Assembly: GCA_001803165.1 (NCBI GenBank) | Contig: MHAZ01000008.1 | Location: 1-55,648, forward strand | Length of the DNA stretch: 55,648 nt | Source of the DNA: Stygiobacter sp. RIFOXYC2_FULL_38_25 | Lineage (GTDB): Bacteria; Bacteroidota; Ignavibacteria; Ignavibacteriales; Melioribacteraceae | Direction: 5' to 3' | Shown: positions 17,958 through 26,890 of the stretch, one piece after another | Layout: each line of letters opens with the position of its first letter | How positions within the stretch are numbered: the stretch's first letter is position 1 | Translations under genes and position numbers: made by a program | Notes under the pieces: generated by a model | The model's input: only the letters and a program-made list of their open reading frames with translations | The model's database searches: none | What the model was told of the DNA's origin: nothing

Positions 17958-19634
17958 TTACTTAAATCTGAACCAATCGAAATCTGCAAAACTACTCTTT
18001 GTTGGATTTGCCGACTCACTAAACAAGCCAATCTTGGCTCCAACCCATCTACCTTCTTTGGCTATAAACTCATTCCCAATTTGCTCAAAGGATTTTCCAT
18101 CTGCACTAAAAGAGAATTTACATTTTGCAATTGGAATTCCTTGCTCAGAAAAGGATTCCAAAACTGTTGCTTTCAAATAAACTTTATTTGATGCGACATC
18201 TTTCACAGAGATATTTTTTTCTTCGGTGCCTTTTTCAGCGTTTATACAAACTGACTGAAAGATTTTGTAACCATCTAAAGTTTTCTTTATTCCAAAGCGG
18301 GTGTAATCGTAACCGAAGATTACTATTCCGGCATTTGCATTAACATCGCCGGAGCTTAGTTCCACTTTTGTAACAGCTTCAAAACTTGGCGCTGGAAACT
18401 TCTGCATTAGTAGCGCGGAAGCCATGTAAATGTTTTTTGTGTTGTTTAAATAAGGCTGAGAATAAAAGCGAAACCAGCCTTTTCTTTCTTTAAGAGAAAC
18501 CCAATCGTTAGTAAAATTTGATTGCCACTGCCACTGAAGACCAAGTTTGTTCTCAGAGAATTCATCATTTGTCTGAGGTACGCTTACCGAATATTTCTTA
18601 CCTACATTTGGTTTCTTAAATGTTGCTACCGGCTCACCAATTCCGTTTTTATCATAATCTTCACCCATTACAGGCCAATCGTTTTCCCATGTCATAGGTT
18701 GAAGATGGACTATCCTTCCATAAGCATATCTATCTTGAAAATGGATAAACCAATCTTCGCCCGTTTGAGTTTGTACCCACGCGCCTTGATGCGGACCGTT
18801 TATTTTTGTACTTCCTTGTTCTAAAACAATTTTTGCTTCATACGGTCCATAAATATTTTTTGAACGAAGAATGGTTTGCCAACCTGGCTTAACTCCTCCA
18901 GCCGGCGCGAAGATATAGTAAAAACCATTCCGCTTATATACTTTTGGTCCCTCCATTGTGTTATGATTTACCGAATCGCAAAACACTTTCACTCCGTCAT
19001 CGAGAATTGTTTTTCCATCAGCGCTCATTTTATTTACTGTAATGATATGCTTAATACCGGAACGGCTTCTTGCCCAAGCGTGGACTAAATATGCGTTACC
19101 ATCTTCATCCCAAAACGGGCAAGTATCAATCCAACCTTTGGCTTTACGAATAAGCTGAAGTGGTTCCCATGGTCCGCGCGGGTCTTTGGCTTTGGTCATG
19201 AAGACTCCGTTATCCGGATCACCAAAGTAAATGTAAAACTCACCTTTATGGAAGCGAATAGCGGGTGCCCAAATACCGTTTCCGTGTTGTACTGAATTAA
19301 ATTCCGGCAATGGATAATTTGAAACCGCATGAGAAATTATTTTCCAGTTAACTAAATCTTTAGAGTGAAGAATTGGTAATCCTGGAAAGTGTGAAAAGCT
19401 TGAAGATGTCATATAGTAATCATCACCAACTCTAATAGCATCGGGATCTGAGTAATCAGCTTGAATAATTGGGTTTGTGTAGGTTTCGTTTCCGCTATCG
19501 GGAATCCAAACAGCACCACGCTCTTTCAGATTTTTTATTCCATGCGATTGCGAAAATGAAATTGAAGTGAATAAAGAGATGAAGAATATCACAAGCAGTA
19601 AATGATAAAATCGTTTTGTTGAATGGCTGATCAT
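17958..19634 (-). CDS. GH43 glycoside hydrolase (arabinosidase/galactosidase-like)
   Basis: 558 residues with a signal peptide ending near SFSQ (about residue 29). The five-bladed propeller shows the three GH43 acidic residues: Asp63 in ADYSDPDAIRVGDDYY, Asp170 in GWIDTCPFWDEDG and Glu228 in TMEGPKVYKRNGFYY. A C-terminal beta-sandwich (about 340-558) is the usual GH43 C2-type domain. Likely substrates are arabinan or galactan side chains of rhamnogalacturonan I, inferred from family and neighbours; the subfamily cannot be fixed by eye. AAGGA precedes the ATG by about ten bases. It follows the PL9 gene by 17 bases, so the two are co-transcribed. Confidence 0.9.
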   Translation of the reverse strand: MISHSTKRFYHLLLVIFFISLFTSISFSQSHGIKNLKERGAVWIPDSGNETYTNPIIQADYSDPDAIRVGDDYYMTSSSFSHFPGLPILHSKDLVNWKIISHAVSNYPLPEFNSVQHGNGIWAPAIRFHKGEFYIYFGDPDNGVFMTKAKDPRGPWEPLQLIRKAKGWIDTCPFWDEDGNAYLVHAWARSRSGIKHIITVNKMSADGKTILDDGVKVFCDSVNHNTMEGPKVYKRNGFYYIFAPAGGVKPGWQTILRSKNIYGPYEAKIVLEQGSTKINGPHQGAWVQTQTGEDWFIHFQDRYAYGRIVHLQPMTWENDWPVMGEDYDKNGIGEPVATFKKPNVGKKYSVSVPQTNDEFSENKLGLQWQWQSNFTNDWVSLKERKGWFRFYSQPYLNNTKNIYMASALLMQKFPAPSFEAVTKVELSSGDVNANAGIVIFGYDYTRFGIKKTLDGYKIFQSVCINAEKGTEEKNISVKDVASNKVYLKATVLESFSEQGIPIAKCKFSFSADGKSFEQIGNEFIAKEGRWVGAKIGLFSESANPTKSSFADFDWFRFK

Positions 19635-19651
19635 TGTCTTAATCCTTAAAA

Positions 19652-21223
19652 TTACTTGAGTAGTACCATTTTTTTACTATCGCTATAACTGCCGCTTTGC
19701 AAACGGTAGAAATATATACCGCTATGTAAAGACTTGCTGCGGCAAGTCTCTACGCTAAATATAACTATGTAATTGCCAGGCTGTTCAAACTCATCAACTA
19801 ATGTTGCTACTTCTCTTCCCAACAAATCATATACTTTTAGTGTAACATGAACTGAAGTCCCGCCTACGGTGGGACTTAGAGGGGCTATCTTGTAGCTAAT
19901 TGTGGTTTCCGGATTAAAAGGGTTAGGATAATTTTGTTCTAATACGAATTGTGCCGGAAGAGATTTGTCTTCAATGATTGATGTTTCTAATCCATATTCA
20001 TATGCACCAAGATCCGGAGATTTACCGTTGAATGGAAGTCCAACATCTACTCCGGCATCAATTAATTTACTTGTTGGTGCGAGATGCAAAAACTTCAAGT
20101 CGGGCAAACTACCATCCGGTTTTCGCGCTCCCCTAACTCCGGTTGTATCTATCGAAATAAAATCTTCATTGGAAACACTTAGCGGAGAATTCCACGAATT
20201 GGTTGATTGCGATACTGCTGAAATAAAATTTACCCCCGGCGATAAATATGAAATACAATTTTTAACTGTTGCAGTGTTCGTTGCACGAAACTTTCCCGGG
20301 ATGCTGAAATTGTAGGAACCATTTCTAAAGCCGGTACAATTCAAAATTACCATTGTCCCCCGGTCATTATTCTGATCGTAACCTTTCACTCTGTTATCAA
20401 AACATAAACTGTTTTTAATTGTTACGTTGTGGCGCAAGCTGTCTTTATTAGAGCTATCTCCTCCTCCCATTTTAAAACCATTTCCATTCCCAGTTGCAAT
20501 CTGATTTCCATCTTTCAAATAGCCATTCATAAACGACCAGCAATTTTCTATAACAGTTGTAACGTTATCAGCCGGACGCAAATAACCATCCCAACCATCA
20601 TCTGAATTTTGCCAAGCGCGGCAACCATAAAAATAATTTCCGGTGCCTACATCAAGCTTAGGCGCAAACCCATCTGCGTTACCACCACTTGGTGGATCGT
20701 AATTATAGTATGAATCGCAGTTAATAATTTTGTTGTAAGAAGCGCCGTTCCCAAACTGCATTCCCGAATTCTTGTTATCATGCATTACACAATTTTCAAT
20801 AATGTTATAACTTCCGTTAACTGCAATCCCATTGTGAGTTGAATACATTGATTCAATTCCTTTTAGGTACCAGTAACTACCGTTTACTTTAATTCCATCA
20901 CTCGAAGTTTGCTTTGAAAAATCAAAAACTGGTTTCTCACCCGGATATGCGAATACATGATAGTAGTTTGTAGCCGTTCCGCTTTTACTTGAGGAACCGA
21001 GCGATATAGTTGAACTTATCTGATAGACACCGCCGCGAATCAAAATTGTATCCCCAGCAATTGAGGTGGAAGCAGCTTTTGTTAATGAAGCAAACGGAAA
21101 TTCTTTTGCCCCACTGTTTGTATCACTCCCATTAGTTGCTACATAATAAGTTTTAGATATTAATGGTGTGCATACTACTAATGCAATGAGACATACTTTT
21201 AAGAGAATTCGAGCGGTTTTCAT
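19652..21223 (-). CDS. PL9 pectate lyase with T9SS sorting domain
   Basis: 523 residues from the ATG at 21223, which starts a clear signal peptide (through LISK, about residue 24); an 18-residue extension to 21277 is less likely. The parallel beta-helix (about 25-400) carries the PL9 calcium site: Asp184 in NADGFAPK, then Asp208, Asp209 and Asp212 in SDDGWD. The 24-residue spacing is the same as in the characterised Dickeya PL9 enzyme. The probable catalytic Lys251 lies in GNGFKMGG. It should cleave polygalacturonate or rhamnogalacturonan by beta-elimination, giving the unsaturated products used by GH105 and KduI. The C-terminus is a T9SS sorting domain (NYPNPFNPETTISY to KKMVLLK) into which two palindromic mini-repeats have been inserted. 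Confidence 0.9.
   Translation of the reverse strand: MKTARILLKVCLIALVVCTPLISKTYYVATNGSDTNSGAKEFPFASLTKAASTSIAGDTILIRGGVYQISSTISLGSSSKSGTATNYYHVFAYPGEKPVFDFSKQTSSDGIKVNGSYWYLKGIESMYSTHNGIAVNGSYNIIENCVMHDNKNSGMQFGNGASYNKIINCDSYYNYDPPSGGNADGFAPKLDVGTGNYFYGCRAWQNSDDGWDGYLRPADNVTTVIENCWSFMNGYLKDGNQIATGNGNGFKMGGGDSSNKDSLRHNVTIKNSLCFDNRVKGYDQNNDRGTMVILNCTGFRNGSYNFSIPGKFRATNTATVKNCISYLSPGVNFISAVSQSTNSWNSPLSVSNEDFISIDTTGVRGARKPDGSLPDLKFLHLAPTSKLIDAGVDVGLPFNGKSPDLGAYEYGLETSIIEDKSLPAQFVLEQNYPNPFNPETTISYKIAPLSPTVGGTSVHVTLKVYDLLGREVATLVDEFEQPGNYIVIFSVETCRSKSLHSGIYFYRLQSGSYSDSKKMVLLK
19726..19753. repeat. Palindromic mini-repeat, family A, inside the PL9 gene
   Basis: 28 bases with outer octamers GTAAAGAC and GTCTCTAC identical to the element at 117-144 but with a different 12-base core, and in the opposite orientation relative to its gene. 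Arms of 12 bases pair with one mismatch. It encodes VETCRSKSL before SGIYFY in the sorting domain. Confidence 0.75.
19855..19877. repeat. Palindromic mini-repeat, family B, inside the PL9 gene
   Basis: Arms AAGTCCCGCC and GGTGGGACTT pair with one mismatch around TAC and are followed by the same TAGAGGGGCTATCTTG as the element at 234-250. It encodes the SPTVGG insertion at the homologous place of the sorting domain. Confidence 0.65.
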
Positions 21224-21256
21224 TATTAGAATACTTTTTTCTTTATCAATGACTTT

Positions 21257-21265
21257 ATCGTTTAC
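21257..21265 (-). promoter_or_regulatory. Candidate operator GTAAACGAT (site 2)
   Basis: The minus strand reads TAGTAAACGATAA, 34-42 bases upstream of the PL9 start codon, where a regulator would overlap the promoter. Same 9-mer as at 10992 and 41235. Confidence 0.35.
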
Positions 21266-21338
21266 TATATTGCTCAAATCCTAAGACAAATTCAAGTATT
21301 TGATATAAAAATTACAATTTTGATTTGACGATCAGAAA

Positions 21339-21380
21339 AGTACTCCAACGCGCGATCTTGTTACCCGCCGATGGAGTACT
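21339..21380 (-). terminator. Terminator-like hairpin after the aldose epimerase gene
   Basis: Perfect 9-base arms AGTACTCCA and TGGAGTACT (21339-21347, 21372-21380) with a 24-base loop. On the minus strand the hairpin is followed by TTTTCTG. It starts 20 bases after the stop of the 21401 gene. Confidence 0.6.
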
Positions 21381-21400
21381 TATTAAAAGGTCAGCTCACT

Positions 21401-22555
21401 CTACTTTACTGAGAACTTATAGATGGTTGTTTGCCTGTAAGGTAAAGTTTTATCTGCATTCAAAATTGGAGAGGGCCATTTAGGTTTATTTGGTGAATCA
21501 GGATACTTTTGAGCTTCCAAACAAAAACCGGTTCTTTGTTGATACATAACGCCATGTTTGCCTTTCACTTTGCCATCTAAAAAATTGCCGCTGTAAAACT
21601 GAACACCTGGCTGATCGGTAAACACTTCCATAAACCTTCCGGATATTGGTTCGTAAGCAGTAGCAAACTTAAAAATTTGTTCCTGATGTTTATTCAAAAC
21701 CCAATTATGGTCGTAACCCAAACCATATTTTAATTGTTCATTAACGTCATTAATTCCCTTCCCTATTGCTTCAGATGTTCTGAAATCAAAAGGAGTGTTT
21801 GCAACATCAGCCATTTCTCCTGTTGTAATTAAACCTTTATCAACCGGAGTAAACTTATCCGCATCAATCATCAAGAGGTGATCAAGAACCGTTTTGTTTG
21901 GATCTCCGGTTAGATTAAAATATGAATGGTGTGTTGGATTCAGAATTGTATTTTTATCAGAAGTGGCGGTGTAATTTATAAACAATTCATTATCAGCAGT
22001 AAGTTGGTAATTAACAGTTAACTCAACATTTCCAGGGTATCCCTCCTCCCCATCCTTGCTAACATATTTTAAAGTCATTGATGAACCGCCCATTTTCGAT
22101 TCTACGCCCAGAACTTCCCAAACTCTTTTGCTGAATCCTATCTTCCCGCCATGAAGATGATTTTCTCCATTGTTGATGGAAAGCTGATACTCCTTACCAT
22201 CCAGCACGAACTTACCTCTCGCAATTCTGTTGCCATATCTTCCTACAATTGCGCCAAAATATGATTCACCTTTTTCATAACCCTCAATATCATCGTACCC
22301 AAGAACAATATCTTCTAATTTTCCGTTTTTATCCGGGACAAAAAGGGAGACAACAGTCGCACCATAATTGGTTATTTCAGCTTTCAAACCAGTCTTATTT
22401 GTCAATGTGTAAATGAATACTTCATCACCGTTACTCAATTTACCAAAGGATTTTTTTTCAACCATTGTAGATTCCTCATTATTGGACTTACATGAAACTA
22501 AAAGAAATAAAATTACCGCTGTAAAACAAATTGTGTACATAAATCGAATTTTCAT
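21401..22555 (-). CDS. Lipoprotein aldose 1-epimerase (galactose mutarotase family)
   Basis: 384 residues. The N-terminus ends in a lipobox LLVSC (Cys22), so the enzyme is probably anchored in the periplasm or outer membrane. Family residues are present: NHLHGG (His133, His135), NPTHHSYFN (His209, His210) and the catalytic-base Glu347 in FCLEAQKYPDSPN. It interconverts alpha and beta anomers of aldoses such as galactose, arabinose or possibly galacturonic acid released by the neighbouring hydrolases. It has its own upstream region with a candidate operator (22602-22614) and its own terminator, so it is probably monocistronic. Galactokinase is at 42676-43950, a related step. Confidence 0.92.
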   Translation of the reverse strand: MKIRFMYTICFTAVILFLLVSCKSNNEESTMVEKKSFGKLSNGDEVFIYTLTNKTGLKAEITNYGATVVSLFVPDKNGKLEDIVLGYDDIEGYEKGESYFGAIVGRYGNRIARGKFVLDGKEYQLSINNGENHLHGGKIGFSKRVWEVLGVESKMGGSSMTLKYVSKDGEEGYPGNVELTVNYQLTADNELFINYTATSDKNTILNPTHHSYFNLTGDPNKTVLDHLLMIDADKFTPVDKGLITTGEMADVANTPFDFRTSEAIGKGINDVNEQLKYGLGYDHNWVLNKHQEQIFKFATAYEPISGRFMEVFTDQPGVQFYSGNFLDGKVKGKHGVMYQQRTGFCLEAQKYPDSPNKPKWPSPILNADKTLPYRQTTIYKFSVK

Positions 22556-22601
22556 TATTGACTCCGGATAAATTCTTGTTTCCGTAAACTATCCTACTAT
22601 T

Positions 22602-22614
22602 AAAACGCTAACTG
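22602..22614. promoter_or_regulatory. Candidate operator variant TAAAACGCTAACT
   Basis: Shares AAACGCTAACT with the site at 17886-17898 and lies 47 bases upstream of the aldose epimerase start. Confidence 0.3.
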
Positions 22615-22796
22615 CAATTAGAAAGAAACATAACAGACAATTGCTATAGCAATAATAATAGTGAACAATATAATTTAAAAGACATTTCTTGGGATTCAGA
22701 ATTACTGAGAGTATAGGGATGGTGGTCTTATTGAAAAGGCGATGAAGTTTTTTTTATCAAAATCCCTCAGAGCCAGTGCGATTAAGTAAGCATGTA

Positions 22797-24119
22797 CTAA
22801 ATATTTTTAGGAAGTAGAATGTTGAATGTTGAACCTATCGCTTCTTCACTTATGAAATTAATACTTCCCAGATGTCTATCCATAATTTCTTTACAAAGTA
22901 TTAACCCTAATCCGGTGCCGGCTTCATTTTCTGTTCCCCGCGTAGAATAATTCGATTCTATTTTGAACAATTGTTTTGCTCTTTCCTCAGAAATTCCTAT
23001 CCCGGTGTCTATTACTTTTACAGTAACATCCTTCGCGGTGTCTTGAATAACAACTTTGATACTGCCGCCCGAGGACGTATATTTTATTGCGTTAGACATA
23101 AGATTTCGGATTACAGTTGAAATCAAGTTCTCATCGCATTTGGCATTAACTTCCAAAGGACCATCTATTTTGAATTGAATCTTTTTCTTATAAATGTTTC
23201 CGGAAAGTATTTCACTATTACTTTCTATGATTTCTCTAATGTTGCATACAACCGGTTCAAAATCTATTGCTTCCCTCTGAATCTTTCCCCACAGCAGCAA
23301 CTCTTCTAAAAAATCATATTGACGCTTAAGCGCAATATTTAGTCTCGAAACAAAGTTCTTTCTCTCCTCTCTTGTAAGTTCATCATCTAAACTTTCTAGA
23401 ATGTTTGCAATTCCCAGCAAACCTTGAAACGGACTTCTAAGATCGTGAGCAACTATAGAAAAGAATTTATCTTTGGTAGCATTAGAATGACGGAGTTCTT
23501 TATTTGCATTTGTTATTTGTACTGACTTGGCTTTTATATCTTTGATAGAAATTTTGAAATCTCCAACTATTAGATCAATTATAAATGTAGAAAAGATTAA
23601 AGTTATTGAGAGAATAATTAGCTGGAAATATGTTGTGCCAAAAGAAAACCGATTCTTCAATAGCCCTTGCATTTCTAAATTGCCCAGAAACCATATAATT
23701 CCCAGCTCAATAATTAGAGTCATTATCAATTGTTTGTGTTCGAAAGCTAAACTAGCAATAATTAATGAAACCGGAAAAACTAACAGAACTTCGTCCCGGG
23801 TGCCGTCAGCCATAACCATTATTGCTGTAGCAGTTGCAATTAGAGCAAAATCAATAAATACTAAAGGATGTGTTAACAGTTTCTTCTTGTTTAAACAGTA
23901 TAGCAATGTTATTAAGGCTATAGAGGAATACATAATTACTAAATAGTAAGTTGACCCGGTTAGTAATTCGTGTATAGCCGCATATGAATAACCAACAATG
24001 AGGGAAAGAGCAACATAATGAGCATACTTAGCTTCTCTCTTCCTCTGATAATCATCAAATTGAGGTGGGCGAAAAAATGAATATAATTGCTGCACTACAT
24101 ACCAAAAATTATTGGACAA
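22797..24119 (-). CDS. Orphan membrane sensor histidine kinase
   Basis: 440 residues, beginning at a TTG codon (24119); an in-frame stop lies two codons upstream, and a GTG at codon 9 is an alternative. Six hydrophobic segments (about 33-50, 60-76, 86-103, 110-127, 131-147, 163-187) form an MFS-like or 6TM sensor region with very short loops. A short coiled linker leads to the HisKA domain with phospho-acceptor His225 in FSIVAHDLRSP. The ATPase has N box NLMSNAIKYT, G1 DTGIGIS and G2 GTGLGL. No response regulator or receiver domain is adjacent or fused. Its position between the secreted pectinases and the uronate operon invites a regulatory role, but nothing in the sequence ties it to pectin. 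Confidence 0.9.
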   Translation of the reverse strand: MSNNFWYVVQQLYSFFRPPQFDDYQRKREAKYAHYVALSLIVGYSYAAIHELLTGSTYYLVIMYSSIALITLLYCLNKKKLLTHPLVFIDFALIATATAIMVMADGTRDEVLLVFPVSLIIASLAFEHKQLIMTLIIELGIIWFLGNLEMQGLLKNRFSFGTTYFQLIILSITLIFSTFIIDLIVGDFKISIKDIKAKSVQITNANKELRHSNATKDKFFSIVAHDLRSPFQGLLGIANILESLDDELTREERKNFVSRLNIALKRQYDFLEELLLWGKIQREAIDFEPVVCNIREIIESNSEILSGNIYKKKIQFKIDGPLEVNAKCDENLISTVIRNLMSNAIKYTSSGGSIKVVIQDTAKDVTVKVIDTGIGISEERAKQLFKIESNYSTRGTENEAGTGLGLILCKEIMDRHLGSINFISEEAIGSTFNILLPKNI

Positions 24120-24187
24120 ACATTAAATAGGAAAACGCCAATATCATTATCGGATGTAAAACAGAATTATTTAGCTTTTGCTTAGAA

Positions 24188-25222
24188 TTATCTTTCTACT
24201 CTTCCTGAGCCGCCGCTTTTTACAAGTTTTTCAACTTCATCTATACTAACCAAATTGAAATCGCCGGTAATTGAATGTTTTAAGCAACTTGCCGCAACAG
24301 CAAACTCAAGCGCGTCCTTAGTATTCTCTTTGGCGATTAAGCCGTAGATCAATCCGCTTGCAAAAGAATCTCCGCCGCCGACACGATCTACAATTTCAAT
24401 ATCATATTTCTTAGAACGGTATGGAGCTATGCAGTCTTTTTCATCTAACAGAAGTGCGCTCCAACCATTCTTTGAAGCCGAATAACTTTCACGCAATGTA
24501 ATTGCTACAGTTTTAAAACCGAATGTTTCTTTGAGCTTTTTGGCAACAGCAAAATAACCTTCTTGGTTTAACTCTCCGGCTTCAATGTTTGTTTTCTCTG
24601 CCTTCAATCCCAAACTTTTTTCCGAGTCTTCTTCATTAGCTATACAAACATCAACATACTTCATCAACGGTTTCATAACAGATTGCGCTTCCGCTTCCGA
24701 CCACAGCTTTGCTCTAAAATTCAAATCGCAACTGATTGTTACATTTTTCTTTTTAGCGGTCTCACATGCAAGCAGTAATGCTTCTTGCGCGCTTTTTCCA
24801 AGAGCAGGAGTAATTCCAGTCCAATGGAACCACTCAACGTTTTCAAAAACATTATCCCAATCAACTTCATCTTTCTTGATATAAGAAACTGCGGAGTTTG
24901 CTCTATCATAAATAACTTTGCTCGCTCTTTGGCTTGCGCCGGTTTCCAAAAAATAAATACCAACTCTATCGCCGCCGCGAACTATGTAATCATCCTTTAC
25001 GCCAAATCTTCTTAAATGATTTACAGCCGATTGACCAATTTCATGTTTTGGCAATTTCGAAACGAAGTAGGAATCGAAACCATAATTGGAAAGCGCGACA
25101 GCAACGTTTGCTTCACCGCCGCCGTATGTTACATCAAAATTTTGTGATTGAACAAAACGTGTAAAACCCGGTGTTGAAAGGCGAAGCATAATTTCGCCAA
25201 AGGTTACTACTTTTTTCTTCAT
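24188..25222 (-). CDS. kdgK: 2-keto-3-deoxygluconate kinase (PfkB family)
   Basis: 344 residues from the ATG at 25222, chosen because GGAA is seven bases upstream; an ATG six bases earlier is too close to that site. It phosphorylates KDG to KDPG, the substrate of the aldolase at 34957. PfkB features: GGGEANVAVALSNYG near the start, SCDLNFRAKLW and NEEDSEKSLGLK in the middle, and the anion-hole/catalytic-base block DRVGGGDSFASG. Last gene of the uronate operon, 25 bases after kduD. A paralogue with the same C-terminal ending (GGSGRVER here, GGSARIQR there) is at 32903-33985. Pairing with KduD and KduI favours KDG as substrate here. Confidence 0.9.
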   Translation of the reverse strand: MKKKVVTFGEIMLRLSTPGFTRFVQSQNFDVTYGGGEANVAVALSNYGFDSYFVSKLPKHEIGQSAVNHLRRFGVKDDYIVRGGDRVGIYFLETGASQRASKVIYDRANSAVSYIKKDEVDWDNVFENVEWFHWTGITPALGKSAQEALLLACETAKKKNVTISCDLNFRAKLWSEAEAQSVMKPLMKYVDVCIANEEDSEKSLGLKAEKTNIEAGELNQEGYFAVAKKLKETFGFKTVAITLRESYSASKNGWSALLLDEKDCIAPYRSKKYDIEIVDRVGGGDSFASGLIYGLIAKENTKDALEFAVAASCLKHSITGDFNLVSIDEVEKLVKSGGSGRVER

Positions 25223-25247
25223 CTTCATTTCCAAAATATTTTTATGA

Positions 25248-26012
25248 TTAACGCCCCATCCAGCCGCCATCAACGGTTACAACACTTCCGTTAAGATAGC
25301 TAGAAGCATCAGAGCAAAGAAACAAAACTGTTCCCATTAAGTCTTCAGGTGTTCCCCAGCGACCGGCTGGAATTCTCGCTAAGATTGATTTATTTCTTTC
25401 CTCATCTTCTCGTAATGCTTTTGTGTTATCAGTAGCAATGTAGCCGGGAGCTATTGCATTAATTGTTACACCTTTTCCAGCCCATTCATTCGCAAAAGCC
25501 ATGGTTAATTGTTTAACTCCGCCTTTGCTAGCAGCATAGCCAGGCACAGTAATTCCACCTTGAAAAGAAAGCAGCGATGCAATAAAAACTACTTTTCCGT
25601 AACCGCGGGAAACCATTTCCTTTCCAAATTCGCGCGTGAGAATGAACTGAGCTGAAAGATTTATCTCAATCACTTTATCCCAATATTCATCGGAGTGTTC
25701 CGCTATAGGCTGACGAAGAATTGTACCGGCATTGTTTACTAAAATATCCACACGCGGAAAATCTGCTTTAACTTTTTTAATGAATTCGTACAAAGCTTTG
25801 CGGTCGGAAAAATCACAAACGTAACCTTTGAATTTGCTTCCGCGTTCAGTAATTAATTTTTCTGTTTCAGAGAAATCTTGTTCATAAGAGGCACTGATGA
25901 TTACATCTGCACCGGCTTCTGCTAATGCCAAAGCATAATATTGACCGATTCCTTTGTTAGCGCCGGTTACAATCGCGGTTTTACCTTTCAAGCTAAATTT
26001 ATCAAGTACCAT
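25248..26012 (-). CDS. kduD: 2-dehydro-3-deoxy-D-gluconate 5-dehydrogenase
   Basis: 254 residues from the ATG at 26012 (AAGGAA seven bases upstream); a GTG two codons earlier is less likely. A short-chain dehydrogenase that reduces 2,5-diketo-3-deoxygluconate (DKII) to KDG with NAD(P)H. The Rossmann motif TGANKGIG, NNAG, the catalytic Ser in IASLLSFQGG and YAASK are all present, and the length fits KduD. The sequence FSLKGKTAIVTGANKGIGQYYALALAEAGADV is characteristic of KduD rather than of generic SDRs. It lies directly after KduI, the preceding step, with a 12-base gap. Confidence 0.93.
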   Translation of the reverse strand: MVLDKFSLKGKTAIVTGANKGIGQYYALALAEAGADVIISASYEQDFSETEKLITERGSKFKGYVCDFSDRKALYEFIKKVKADFPRVDILVNNAGTILRQPIAEHSDEYWDKVIEINLSAQFILTREFGKEMVSRGYGKVVFIASLLSFQGGITVPGYAASKGGVKQLTMAFANEWAGKGVTINAIAPGYIATDNTKALREDEERNKSILARIPAGRWGTPEDLMGTVLFLCSDASSYLNGSVVTVDGGWMGR

Positions 26013-26023
26013 GTTCACATTCC

Positions 26024-26857
26024 TTATTTTAAATCTTTAGTTGCAATAGCATCCATATCGTCAAAAACTTGGTTCTCTCCGCCCATCGCCCAGATGAAAG
26101 AGTAGCTTTGCGTTCCGCAGCCGGAGTGAAGCGACCAGCTTGTTGAAAGCACTGCTTGCCTATCACGAATAATTATGTGGCGCGTTTCATTTGCTTCGCC
26201 CATTAAGTGAACAACAAAAGCATCCGGATTCAAATTGAAATACATGTAAACTTCGCTTCGGCGTTGGTGAGTATGACAAGGCATTGTATTCCAAACACTT
26301 CCATCTTCAAGTTCAGTCAATCCCATTACGAGCTGGCAAGTTGGAAAAAGCTCCGGCAAAATGTATTGGTTGATCGTTCGCTTGTTTGAAGTTTCCGTTG
26401 AACCAAGATGACGGTGAATTGCTTGCTCGTAAGTAATATGTTTTGTTGGATAAGAAGTATGAGCCGGATAGCTGACAAAATAAAAATGAGCCGGAGTTTC
26501 GGCACTATCACTTTTGAACTCTATACTCTTAGCACCTTTTCCGATGTAGAGCGCATCGCGGTAATTCATCTTGTAATCGGCTCCATCTATTGTCACTACA
26601 CCGTACTTACCAATATTAATTACACCAACTTCTCTACGCTCGCAGAAATGTTCTGCAGCCATTTCCTTTTTTGTAGCGATAAGCTGAAGAGTTTTTCCAA
26701 CCGGAACTGCAGAGCCAGTAATTGATCTATCTACATCAGAGTAAACCATTGGAATTTCGTTTGGAGTAAAAAGAGTTTCAATCAAAAATGAATTGCGAAG
26801 TTCCGTCGTATCCATCTTTTTAAACCCATTCTGATCCGGTGAATATCTTACTTCCAT
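26024..26857 (-). CDS. kduI: 5-keto-4-deoxyuronate isomerase
   Basis: 277 residues, close to the E. coli length. It converts 4-deoxy-L-threo-5-hexosulose uronate, which forms spontaneously from unsaturated galacturonate, to 2,5-diketo-3-deoxygluconate. The zinc ligands are visible as HTHQRRSE (His195, His197, Glu202) and His244 in SLHSG, one residue off the E. coli numbering. GAGGAT precedes the ATG. It links the PL9 lyase and GH105 hydrolase outside the cell to the cytoplasmic KDG pathway. 33 bases separate it from the transketolase gene upstream. Confidence 0.95.
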   Translation of the reverse strand: MEVRYSPDQNGFKKMDTTELRNSFLIETLFTPNEIPMVYSDVDRSITGSAVPVGKTLQLIATKKEMAAEHFCERREVGVINIGKYGVVTIDGADYKMNYRDALYIGKGAKSIEFKSDSAETPAHFYFVSYPAHTSYPTKHITYEQAIHRHLGSTETSNKRTINQYILPELFPTCQLVMGLTELEDGSVWNTMPCHTHQRRSEVYMYFNLNPDAFVVHLMGEANETRHIIIRDRQAVLSTSWSLHSGCGTQSYSFIWAMGGENQVFDDMDAIATKDLK

Positions 26858-26890
26858 TTTATCCTCTTTCTCTTTAGTAAGAGAGATTTT

